In this document: positions 34,398 to 45,011 of the stretch, piece after piece
How the letters are laid out: every line of letters starts with the position of its first letter
How positions within the stretch are numbered: the stretch's first letter is position 1
The notes under the pieces: generated by a model
Database searches by the model: none
What the model saw: only the letters and a program-made list of their open reading frames with translations
Told to the model about the DNA's origin: nothing
DNA from: Symbiotaphrina buchneri
Taxonomy: Eukaryota; Ascomycota; Symbiotaphrinales; Symbiotaphrinaceae
Reading direction: 5' to 3'
Length of the DNA stretch: 64,000 nucleotides
NCBI GenBank assembly: GCA_001599915.1
Contig: BCIG01000022.1
Location: forward strand, 248,001-312,000
Program-made: the position numbers and the translations under genes

Positions 34398-36195
34398 ATG
34401 GTCGAAGAGCCTATGGCCGATGGCGTTCGGACGCCACGAACACCTCCGCCGATGAACGGACGCCTGGCATTGACGGAGTATACGGCCAATCCATCACCAC
34501 CGTCAGCGAGTAACACAACACGGGTGGCGTCACTTGTGCCGCAGGATTACCTATTGCCCAATGGCACTCCAGATGTACGCTTCTGCTGGTCATCTAGTCT
34601 TTCAAGCTCTCATTTGTGTACAGTACCTTCGACTTATCCTTACGTCGCGCGTCTATGAGGTGGTCCAGGAGACTCCTCTCACCCATGCCCAGAACTTAAG
34701 TAATCGCCTGGAATGCAATGTTATGTTGAAAAGAGAAGACCTTCAGCCAGTCTTTAGCTTCAAACTACGAGGCGCATACAATAAGATGGCACATCTTGAG
34801 CCCGAGCAACGGTGGAAGGGAGTCGTAGCATGTTCAGCCGGTCCATATTTCGAGTCTTTCAATTGGCGCGGCACTGATGTAGTCTCAGGCAACCATGCAC
34901 AGGGCGTTGCGTATTCGGCGCGAAAGCTCAAGATACCTGCGACCATAGTAATGCCATGCGGTACCCCCAGTATCAAGCACCTCAATGTTTCTAGACTTGG
35001 TGGTGCTGTAGTACTGCATGGCGATGATTTTGATGCGGCCAAAGAAGAAGCGCATCGACTGGAACAGCTTCATGGCCTGACTAACATAGCCCCGTTCGAC
35101 GATCCATATGTGATTTCCGGTCAAGGAACGATCGGCATGGAACTACTCCGGCAGACGAACCTTCAGGAACTGGAAGCTGTCTTCTGTTGCGTGGGCGGTG
35201 GAGGCTTGATAGCTGGTATTGGGGTCTACATCAAACGTATAGCGCCTCACGTCAAGATCATTGGCGTGGAAGCCTATGATGCAAACGCCATGGTGCAGTC
35301 ACTGAAGGAAGGACGGAGAGTCACTCTCAAGGAGGTCGGACTATTTGCAGATGGCGCTGCAGTAAAGGTGGTCGGAGAAGAGACATTCCGTCTATGCAGG
35401 GAGGTTGTCGATGAGTTCATACAGGTCACCACCGATGAGACATGTGCTGCCATCAAAGACGTGTTTGAAGATACAAGATCGATCGTCGAACCGGCTGGGG
35501 CATTGGCATTGGCTGGACTCAAGAAATACGTGGCCAAGAATCCATCGCCCAGCGCAAAGCGGGGTCTCATTGCGATTGCATCCGGAGCCAATATGAACTT
35601 TGACCGTCTACGGTTTGTCGCCGAACGCGCGGCACTTGGCGAGAAGAGGGAGGCTCTGCTCAACGTCAATATACCGGAGAGGCCCGGATCCTTTGCAGAA
35701 CTTGTCAAAGTCGTACTACCCCACGCGGTGACGGAATTCAGTTACCGATATGGGAGACCGGAGTCAGCGAACATCCTAATGGGAATCTCCTTGAACCCAT
35801 CGACGCGCAGCAGTGAACTGACCAATCTCCTGGATCGCCTACGGAAGGAGAATATGCCGGCAGTTGACCTCAGTAACTCGGAGTTGGCCAAGTCACATGC
35901 TCGGTATCTCAACGGCGGTCGAAGCTCGATATCCAATGAGAGGCTCTACTCCTTTGAGTTTCCTGAGAGGCCAGGAGCGCTAGCGAAGTTCTTGACGACC
36001 CTGAGACCAGGGTTCAATATCACGCTCTTTCATTATCGGAATCATGGCGGGGACGTTGGGAAGTGTCTTGCTGGAATCCAGTGTCCAGAAGAAAACAAGA
36101 GCGAGCTTGACAGTTGGCTGAAAGAGTTGGGATATCCATGGAGAGATGAAAGTGATGATCCGGTTTTTCTTACATTCATGAGGGACAATCCGTAA
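34398..36195 (+). CDS. ILV1: Threonine deaminase (L-threonine ammonia-lyase), isoleucine synthesis
   Basis: Mitochondrial PLP enzyme turning threonine into 2-oxobutyrate, first step to isoleucine. Spliced length from ATG 34398 is 566 residues; introns 34575-34623 and 34841-34888. The PLP lysine lies in [13 protein letters not shown], the substrate loop is [13 protein letters not shown] (joined by intron 2), and the phosphate loop is VGGGGLIAG. Two C-terminal ACT-like regulatory domains start at [13 protein letters not shown] and [13 protein letters not shown], the site of isoleucine feedback in the family. The N-terminus [14 protein letters not shown] resembles that of other moulds, but lacks an obvious presequence; an upstream exon cannot be excluded. 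Confidence 0.95.
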
Positions 36196-36641
36196 ATGGC
36201 AGGCGCTTTGCGTTGTTGGGATGTTGACGCTGTGATGTGCAAAAAGGAAAAGTCATTTCTGCTAGAGAACTAGATTCCACGGTCAACCCCTATATACTTC
36301 GTTCCACCTTTGTTCCTGCAGTCGTCCATTATTGGGCCCCATGTCAGTAAGAAATGTAAAGGTACTGGTAATATACACTCGGAATTTCCCGAACGAGCAA
36401 GAATACTTACTAACGTAAGGTATTTACCTCACTACCTTGGATCTCTCTCTCCGCAAGATCCTCATCAACCAAAGCCTCAGACGAACTTTGCCCTCAACCA
36501 TCCCCAGGTCGTTCGAATTGCGGGTCACTTTTCCCTTGGGCGGAAGTGCTTTACTTGCTATCCCGTCGCATGGAATTGTGGCAGGTCCGCGCCGCCACAA
36601 CTTAGCTCCGGGCACTTCGCGTCGCTCGCACAACCTCGAAT
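36196..36641. other. Intergenic region between ILV1 and the bL36m gene
   Basis: ILV1 3' flank and upstream region of the ribosomal protein gene. Nothing further recognised. Confidence 0.45.
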
Positions 36642-37065
36642 ATGCCCGTCATGCTTCGACAGCTGGGATCAATCGTCCCGCCCGAAGTGCTCCGCTCGGT
36701 ACATAAAATGACGGCTCGAAGGCTGGTCTCTTTCGCTGGCTCTTGCTGGAGTGCTCGCAGCATGTCTACCAGTCTCCGTCCTCTGCTCTCTTTCTGGCGT
36801 GGCGCTTCCTGCCCCGGAGCAGACCTTTCCACACGCCCACAAGTCACCGCGACTGCATTGCAAGCATTCAATCAAATACGGGGGATGAAGGTGCGAAGCT
36901 CCGTCAAAAAGCTATGTGAGGGTTGCAAGGTGTGTGAGATCCTTCAGGCCGGTCTCCTTGCCTTACTAACGCGTATTGCTCTTGCTTTCACAGAGTGTCA
37001 AACGGAAGGGATATGTGTATATCATCTGCTCAAAGAACCCAAAGCACAAGCAGCGGCAAGGATGA
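36642..37065 (+). CDS. RTC6: Mitochondrial large-subunit ribosomal protein bL36m
   Basis: Small zinc-binding protein of the mitochondrial ribosome. The mature core is [20 protein letters not shown] and then [17 protein letters not shown], with the four metal ligands of the bL36 family (C-x2-C ... C ... H). The core is split by a 64-base intron (36930-36993), whose removal restores the CEGCKSVKRKG motif. The N-terminal 70 or so residues are Arg/Ser-rich and suit a mitochondrial presequence. Three in-frame ATGs are possible (36642, 36708 and one further in); I give the first, for 119 residues. The second has a good AAAATG context and gives 97. Confidence 0.92.
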
Positions 37066-37692
37066 TATCCTGATCAACTAGTGGGATGAGCGGGTCACCG
37101 GCGTCAGGTTCTAGAAGCTTTCACCTTGGGAGTATTGTGTACGTTAAGGACGGAGGTCTCCATTGCAGCGCAAGACTTTCCGGTTGAATACATGCAGAAC
37201 TTTCAGAATCTGCAATCTGCACCTATTGGAGAATTCCAAAACATTGCGGTAGCCACTTGGGTTCGAACTGATATCTTGCCGTTGGCTATATTTCTCGCTG
37301 CTTTCTGCCGGCAGTCATGGGATCCTCTCCTCCTTCGACACCAATATTCGCCGCCCACAGCTACCTTTCTGTTCGATCCGGCCTGTATCTGCTCTGGACA
37401 CTTTTAATGGCGCACCTTTCTCTCCCTGTCTGCCCATTAGTCTACGTCCGACATGGGCTTGTAGAGCGATTGATTGATCTGGTGCTTCCATCGCTTATCG
37501 ACCTTGGAGTCTTTCCGTAGTGCGAGCCTTGTGACCGCTTGTGCTACCCTCCGTTTTTCTGTGGTCGTCAAAAGTGAGCCGTCACTGGCGACGCTGTGGC
37601 GTAACCGATGGTCAATGTTCCAAAAGTATCTTCCTCAATGGCGAGGGATGTACTATCTGTATCTCGACCTTTCTCATTTTGAACTTCCGCTC
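37066..37692. other. Convergent intergenic region between bL36m and RTC5
   Basis: A 93-codon open frame at 37126-37407 has no recognisable features. Otherwise 3' flanks only. Confidence 0.45.
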
Positions 37693-39585
37693 CTACACAC
37701 TCCCGCCCGAACGATTTTGTCCGATCAGACCGGCCATTTCCAATAATTGCTTGTCAGCTTCAGCATCTTTACCTATGTTGATCTGCCGTCGTAGCATGGC
37801 TTCCCTTTCTTCAAAGGCCCAGGCCGCCCTCTGCTTTTCAGCTTCCTCGTCGCCCCCGCAGCCCCAGACCTCCAAGCTTTCAATTTCGAACCGGTCCTGC
37901 CAGTCCATCCGTCGCGACCGAGAAGGCAGAAAGCTTCCCCCGCCACCACTTGTATGCGTAAAGACCCCGAACTCTAAAGCATCGTCAAGCACCAAGGATA
38001 CCGGTCCGAGGGGGATATGTACGTCACCGATGACAGATTTCGATTTAGGGATTGGGGCTCCAATGGCGATTCCAGTGTGGTGAGTGGAGTGTTTCATAAA
38101 AGTGACATAATCATGATCGATGGTGGATGCTCGGAAAACTTCATGGACAGGCTCGAGCTGAAACAGTAAAGTTGTATCATCTCCGAAAGTCTCCTTGTGA
38201 GTTTGCTTCCAGGGGCTGGGTATATAAGCACCGAACACTAGTCTCCCGTCCTTGTTGTTGCCGTCCATACCGTCTGGAAACCTTTTCGGGGGCAGCTTTT
38301 CGGCAAACAGCTTTTCACTTGCTCCAGTCGGGTTCGCAGATATCCTCGTGCCTGCAACCAGGAGAATAGTTGGGGCTCTCCAGTTTATGACTTTTGTCTC
38401 GAAGGAACCAAGAGAGAAGCCACTCTCCCCCCCAAAATACAAGGGGCGAAGCCGCCGGAACAGAGTGGATCCTTTGATGAAGAAAGAGAGTTGGCTCAGA
38501 GTATTCAGGTCAAGGATCTCCCCTACCCTAGGCAAAAGCGGTTCCGGCCTGGGGCGCTCGGGAGAGGCCGGTCGTGCGGAGGAGATAGCTGGCTCCGCTT
38601 CAGAGCATTTTCTTTTCGACAGGTCAATGTTTTTGCTGAAGAGAAATTTTTCGAATAGGCCATTGAAAGCATCAAATAGGAATGGTAGAGAATTAGGTAT
38701 GACGAGATTGAAATTGCGGTATATTATTCCCGGATGCTTCTCGACTCCAAAGGCCCACAGGATGTTGTCAGCCGTCCTACGTACGCCTATAATGTTCTCG
38801 TCGGTAAGACGGTCCGCTTGTGTCGAAAGATTCTCCTGCGGATCCAGAGGCGAGGTAAGCAGAAGGAGCATAATAAGGCGGCGAAAATTATCAGATGGGA
38901 TATGAGAATGGTTGATGTTGCTTCTTTCGCCCGACTTGAAGATCTCAATGGCATCCAAGGATTCCAAAGCTGTCAATGCAAGGTCATCCTCGTCGTCCTC
39001 ATAATCCTCCAGATCATCATGCGGTTCATCGATTGCGAAACCCGTAGGAATCCCGAGGTTGCCAGTACGGTCAGCGACAGGGCTATGTGGCGGCCGAGGA
39101 TCAGACGTCATCAAGCTAGTCTTGCGGTCAAACACAGCAATACTTCGGAACAGAAGTATATTCTTGTCTGCCCTGCCTCGTTTCAGGACTTTCCCGTATC
39201 TCTCCGTCAACAAGGTGACTACCTTCAACAATGCCTCGAAGTCGAGTATACACGGAGCTGTACTGAGAAATGGAAATGCACCAAGGTAGGTGGCACACTG
39301 ATGAATCACGCCGCTGACCGACAAGAGATCTGGAATCTCTAGGAAGCGGCATAGAGTTTCTTCTTTCCAGTAGAGGATGCCTGCCTCGGTGTCGGCCAGG
39401 CTACGAAAGTTGTCCTTGAATTCGTACAACTCCAAAGGAGTGAAACAGCGTCGAGCGAAACGCGCGGCAAGCTCGTGGGATAGTTGCTCTGACCCTTTTC
39501 AGCTCAGACCAGGATACGCACGTGTGTGGATCAAACCTGCAGACACACGTCGGGCCTCTCGTGGCCCCGATTGAGCTTGACCCAT
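37693..39585 (-). CDS. RTC5: Restriction of telomere capping protein 5 (TLDc domain)
   Basis: TLDc-domain protein; yeast Rtc5 has been linked to the vacuolar V-ATPase and, by name, to telomere capping. Spliced length 616 residues, one 42-base intron (39495-39536). Exon 1 begins MGQAQSG, a good N-myristoylation signal. The next part, ELAARFARRCFTPLELYEFK, matches the Rtc5 N-terminus. The TLDc domain runs from about LLLVAGTRISANPTGASEKL through RRLRPLYFGGESGFSLGSFE to FEIESLEVWGCGGDEEAEKQ. The C-terminal tail is helical and charged. The 5' exon was found by splicing back from FARRCFTPLEL. Confidence 0.93.
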
Positions 39586-40682
39586 CAGGCCCGGCGACTT
39601 GTCCGGAAGCCTGTGCGGGGTGCCAGATCAAGGCCAAGGCAAGCAAAACCAGGAGTCTCCCGTATGAAGCATGCTAACCGCCAGCAGGTTTTGATGGTGG
39701 GTGACTGTGATGATTGTGATTATAATAGTGTTGGTGGTCACGGTTGTGGTGATGATGGTGGGGAGCACCCGGGCCAATGTCATCATTGAATCTGACCACG
39801 CCCTAAGATAAGATAAGATAAGCTCTACGGAGTACCTTACCCCCAGCCTTGCTCCCTTACCGGTACCGGTAGGTACACTTAGGTACACGTCGAGGCCGCG
39901 TAGGATACCGCCGTACCTTTAATCAGATCAATCACATCAATAATAGTCAACAGGTGCCTTCAAGTGCTGCCTACTCCTCATATCCCCACCTGTGTATCCT
40001 GCAAAAGCATCATCTTGGCCGGAAGACATCAGGAAAGCTCTTCGGGTCTCTTGATTGCGGCAAGACACTCCAGTGGTGAGCGAACGTGGGAGCGCCAACG
40101 GTGACTAACTTCAGGATGCCGATGAGGCATTGGGACGAGTGGCATCCTGAAACTTCTCTCCTAAGCTGCGCGGTTTGCGGAAGACGGAGAAGGTTGCACT
40201 GTATTATGCGTACCTTAGGAAGGGCAGGGTGTGGGCCCCTAGAATCCGCCTGGTAGCACGGCATCTGGGAAGTGGCTTTCTACGAAGCTGTAACGATGGA
40301 GCAGTGATTGAGCGGAAGGTCGACCGTTCTGATGACTGCTCGGACCTGTAAGTACCTTAAATAGGCAACGGCTGGGATAACTGATCATCATATGCCTGGG
40401 TAAGGCGTCGCGGGTTGTGATTATGCCCAGTATCGCAGCATGACTCATTTAACTATGTGCTTAGCTCTCTCTCAAGAACTCCCGGCCGTATATGGATATG
40501 AGAATGCACTGCAAAGAATGGTATCTGGGCTAAACAGTGAAATGGAAAATCGCCGTTCCTCCTGTGATGCCGATACTCTGATGCCTGACCCATCAACTTA
40601 GAACTCCTCCGCAATGATTTCACGACTCCTTAGCGATACCCATTTTTACTTCGAGATGCAGCAACTTAGACACTAGGAATGC
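39586..40682. other. 1.1 kb intergenic region with GATA-type repeat
   Basis: No gene supported. Contains a GATAAG repeat at 39804-39822, a CTACGGAGTACCTTACC motif near 39825, and other TACCTTA-like motifs. Upstream of RTC5 and downstream of SWC3. Confidence 0.45.
39804..39822. repeat. TAAGA/GATAAG tandem repeat
   Basis: Four TAAGA-type units giving three overlapping GATAAG cores, the HGATAR sequence bound by fungal GATA factors. It lies about 220 bases upstream of the RTC5 start; a regulatory role is only a possibility. Confidence 0.6.
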
Positions 40683-42742
40683 TTATGTAGGCGAAACAGT
40701 TGCCATGCCAGGAGAAGATTGATGTATGTCGGAAACAGATTTCGACTGAACGTTTGCCGAGGTGGTCGAAGTTGTAAGGCCAGAATTGGACGGTTGGAGA
40801 CGCCCGCTGTTGGTCTTCCATTTGATGCCACAGGCATTGCATACTATGCTCCGTAAGTATTACGTCGAATTATGACGAAGACCGGAATCTCTTACCAGTC
40901 ACCTCCTTGCCATTCATTTCCGCTTTGCGCCATAAGGAAGTGTCAGAAGTGTGGCACATGTGGCACTTTTTGTTGGGGTCTGCCATGCGACTTTTCCTAA
41001 CACTGCGCTCCGGTGGTAGATCGGATATCAGATCTTTAGGGTCCCACCTGTCGGGGTTCGCACCTTCCAAGAGTGACTGTGCATGGTCAGTCAAGCAGGA
41101 CACACGTGGGCACCGTCGGTCATACAGGCTTTCTGAAGACTTGATTATTGGTAAACGGGCCTGAAGTAGGACTTCCATTCTCCAGTTGCTCAGGATCATC
41201 CTTCGTAGCTTCTTCAAGCTTTCTGATATCTTCTGGTTCCCGGGGTAACCTCATAGCCAAGTGTACATACTCCGCTCGAGTCACATGGTCCATTACATTG
41301 TCCATCCATCTCTTGACAACGTCTGGTGCAGCGACGACTCTTGACAGAGGTTCCAAGAATTTGGGGTTTTGTGCCATCAAGCGCATTGTGACGGGCTGGT
41401 AATAATCGAGTTCTGGATCATAACCTCCATACTCACTAACACTGCCCTTTCGAACAACCAGAAATGATGCCAGAACTTGGGTACCCCCAGGGAGGTACTC
41501 CAGCATACTATATTTGGGAAATAAAAAGCGATCTCCAGAGCCACCGCTGAACTCGAATGCTACCCCGCTGATGTCTGGCTTCGTCGTCTTCGACCGCAAA
41601 GGTGGAGGTGGCGGACGATAAAAGGACGCAGGTGAGACAGGTTGACCTATGGCGGGGGCATGAAGTGGCCTTGAGTGTGGAGGAGCAGCCGGTATTGTCG
41701 TCTGCTGGCCGACGCTGGATTGTGGTATTTGACTACCAGCAGGGATGTTATTCTGTTGTCCTGACATTCCAGAATTTCCCTCTGAGGATTGCGAGGTATT
41801 CGGGCCTTTGGCCGCATTAATCCTTGCTGTGAGAGTATCAATCTCTGCTTGGAAGAGCTTTAATTGAGCATGTGTTGCTTGACCAGCAGCCACAACCCTC
41901 ATAAGTGCTTTCAGTTCTGGATCGGTGGCTGCTTTGGCTGCAAGCGCTTGTATAACGGGATCAGGACTCGGTTTTGGAGCTGCTTTGTTCGGGTCTGGTG
42001 GAGGTTGTGCCGGTACATTACCACTGGAAGCGTTCTGGTTGTGCACGGCTGGTTGCTGTGACGAAACCACATTACTTGGGGGGTTTGGAATGGAAGGAGC
42101 TGATAGCGGACTCGGCCCAGGTGTGATCATACTGACACCTCCTGTCGGTGTTGATGTACTAGCTGGAGGGGGGAGAGCCGGAGCAAAAGCTGGATTCGGT
42201 GGGCCATATTGTATTATCGGTCTTTGCGGTTGTGCCATCGGTGACGCACTGGAAGCAGTCTGGGTTTCCTTTATCGTATACAGAGTCGTATCGAAAATAT
42301 GCGGCTCGATCGTGACTGTACATGTACCTATTTTGGTCATGGAATTGGCTGGAGGATTCTTCGGATCGGTTTGAGGGGCATTCTTCTTTTTGGAGGGTTT
42401 AGTCCAGTATCGTTCAAAGATACCCTCACTCAACCATCTTGAACGCGATCTCTGTAGACCAGCCGCAAGCACGCCGCTGCCAAATTCGAATCAGTCTAAA
42501 TCCGCGGTAGATGAATTAGTATGCACCAACCTTTCTTCTATGGACTGATACTCTCTCAGGGAAAGATCTTCCGGCTGCGGTTCAGTCACTGTAGGTAGTG
42601 GTTTACCCTCTATGAGCTTCGTAGGCAGCCCCTCATCCACCGAACTGGCAGGTGACTCCCTTGCCGGAGAGACCGGAGGCGAGGTTACTTTCCTCTTCGA
42701 AGCTGTTTGAGCTCGAAGTGAGAGCTTCCTCTTCTCAACCAT
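40683..42742 (-). CDS. SWC3: SWR1 complex subunit Swc3 with C-terminal GATA zinc finger
   Basis: SWR1 exchanges H2A.Z into nucleosomes; Swc3 is an accessory subunit. Spliced length 634 residues with introns at 42477-42530, 41077-41125 and 40844-40895. The N-terminus (KLIEGKPLPT; LREYQSIEESGVLAAGLQRS; RWLSEGIFERYWTKP) matches Swc3. The middle is Pro/Gln/Ser-rich, then comes a conserved block with GVAFEFSGGSGDRFLFPKYS and MDNVMDHVTRAEYVHLAMRL. The last two exons encode a GATA-type finger: CHMC, 20 residues including SLWRKAEMNGKEV, then CNACGIKWKTNSG. The finger is complete only when the 52-base last intron is spliced. Ser/Thr-rich residues end the protein. Confidence 0.88.
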
Positions 42743-43148
42743 CGTTACGAGCGGACCTGCTACTATCTTCAGACGTTCTGTTTGGCCTCGAAAGTCATAG
42801 ACCAGAGACTGTCATGTTGTACGCCAATAATGACAGCAGCGTTGGCCAAACACATGCCGAAACCGACCAGAATTCACCTCCGGCGCATGTTTGTGGGTTT
42901 GGGATTCGTTGCTCCTTCAAAATGCAGACGCGGTTCCTTCCAGGATATCCGCCGCCAGAGTTTTGGCGAGGTACGGCCGAGGCGAGCTTCTTCTCTCCGA
43001 GAGCTAGTGGCCTCTCTACCTAATGCAGGAGCTCAACGTTTCCATGCCAATGGTCCAGCTTTGGGCGCCGAAGGCCGGATTAACTACATTGTATATCAGC
43101 ATGAGATCAGCCTACAGCATTAGTAGCACCATATATTCTCTTTAGGAA
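42743..43148. promoter_or_regulatory. Divergent intergenic region between SWC3 and the ABHD12-type gene
   Basis: Shared 406-base upstream region. A 113-codon plus-strand frame crosses it but has no recognisable features. Confidence 0.5.
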
Positions 43149-44544
43149 ATGATCTCAATCATAAGGGCAACCCTAGTGGCCCTTCTGGCTCTGGCAGTGA
43201 TTTACGCTGGATTGCTGGCAGCTTTGACCAATGAATTGATCCAGCGGCAGTGAGTTCGAACGCAGAGACCTATGAGGGCCCTGTTCTGACAGTTATAGTG
43301 CTCTATACGCCCATAAATTCAACACGAAATGGTGGCCATCACATGATATCAATACGCCGGAACGATTTGGTTTTGCCAGTCAGTCAAGAGACTTTGAAAT
43401 ATCACGCCGGCGGTTGACAGTAGTCTAGAAAATCAGGTCACGCCATTCTTCATTCACACACCGGATGGCCAATCCCTCTACGTCTGGCATATCCTGCCAT
43501 TGGGTCTTTATTCGAGGAACGAGGCTGCTCTTATCGGTAGACCGCAAGGCCTTGTGGAGAGTGTCAGGGACTCTTTTGCTTTTAGCTTATTAGCAGATGA
43601 TCCAGAAGCACGGCTGATCATCAATTGTCCGTCATCATCCTGGACAGACGAACTTTACTGACATTGACAGTTCACGGCGTAAGCAAATGCATTGTATCTT
43701 AATCGGCTTGTGGCTGATTATGCAGAATGCCGGTCATGTTGGTCAGGGATGGCGTACCGATAATTACCGAGCACTTGCATCCGGAGCCAGCGACAGAATC
43801 CACATCCTGACTCTAGATTATCGCGGTTTCGGTCATTCATCTGGTACTCCAACGGAAGAAGGATTGATTACCGATGGCGTGGCGCTGGTTGACTGGGCTC
43901 TCAACATTGCAAAGATCCCTCCGGAACGCATAATCCTGCTTGGACAAAGCTTGGGTACAGCTGTAGCAACAGCTGTAGCGGAGGAATTCGTCTCCCGTAG
44001 GGAACCGGTCGAATTCTCCGGGCTTGTCCTCGTTGCAGGATTCTCTGATTTGCCGACCCTTTTGCTGACTTATAGGATGGGAGGAAGTCTTCCAATACTA
44101 TCTCCCCTTCGATTGCATCCGCCACTGCAAAAATGGGTTGCTGCATTTGTTAAAGATGAGTGGCTAACCCATGTCCGCTTGGCTAAACTCGTTCAGTCGA
44201 GTAAAAGGGCAAGGCTGTTCATCATACACTCCATCAATGATGCCGACATACCTTGGGAGCATTCGAATATGCTGTTTTACACTGGCGCAAATGCTACGAG
44301 CAAAAATGGATTGACCGCGGAGCAAGTGGAAGCTGGCAAATATTTTATTGACTTGGGGGAAGCCGGCTGGGCCAACGAATGGAAATCGGATGATAAGATC
44401 ATCCGACAAGAAGTTTTGAGACTTGGGGGTGAGTTGTCTGAAGCGCAAGTATGAGCGAAGCTAATAATCACGATAGGACACAACCGGATTACGACTTATG
44501 CTCCGGTGGCTTTGGCTGCATTGAAAGCATTCAACCTCAACTAG
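43149..44544 (+). CDS. ABHD12-type alpha/beta hydrolase, membrane-anchored
   Basis: Predicted serine hydrolase or (lyso)lipase of 385 residues. The N-terminus is a signal anchor (LVALLALAVIYAGLLAAL). The oxyanion motif is FHGNAGHVGQGW, the nucleophile elbow ILLGQSLGTAVA, the acid FIIHSINDADIPWEHS and the catalytic His GGHNRITTYAP. Five introns: 43250-43298, 43379-43428, 43627-43670, 43679-43725 and 44429-44476. Exon 4 is only 8 bases (43671-43678) and supplies most of the Phe-His-Gly of the oxyanion motif. The final intron is needed to reach the catalytic His. Family enzymes act on monoacylglycerols or lysophospholipids; the substrate here is not known. Confidence 0.9.
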
Positions 44545-45011
44545 GTAAAGCTACAGGATCGACAGGAAAGGATAGAAGGACAGACAGACACGATAGATGA
44601 TGGCACTGACCAGTTCGATTAGGAGCCTCTTTTTGCACTTACCAGCTAAGGTAGCTTCCATCATTATGGGTTGAGGCTTATATAAATATCTCTACCTGAC
44701 AGCTTTGACACCAGGAGTGACCCCTGATGGACGGCAAATGCCGCCAGACCCTACAGCGCTCGACTGTACGAAGGTAGGGTACCTTGTGTAAGGTAAGGAA
44801 ATGTAGGTACAGTACCGTACCGTATCTGAGGTACCTTAAGGTACCTTACCTTACCTTAACCAGTCTTGTAGTGTACTGTAGTGTACCAAGTAGAGCGGTG
44901 CTTAACATCGTCCCATGACATGAGGTTTCCCCACATAACAGTTTCTCATCCTTCGTGCGTGTTGCCTTGTATCCCACCAACTTCAGCTCCGATGGATTTG
45001 TTGGGCCGACC
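44545..45011. promoter_or_regulatory. Upstream region of NMT1, dense in TACCTTACC motifs
   Basis: Between the hydrolase and NMT1. Positions 44776-44862 hold many overlapping TACCTTA/TAAGGTA units, including palindromic GGTACCTTAAGGTACC. No gene supported. Confidence 0.5.

Noticed and set aside
37126-37407. 93-codon frame between bL36m and RTC5
   Set aside because: No recognisable motif, lies in a convergent 3' flank.
42782-43123. 113-codon plus-strand frame upstream of the ABHD12-type gene
   Set aside because: No domain, and it covers the divergent promoter region; nothing supports coding.
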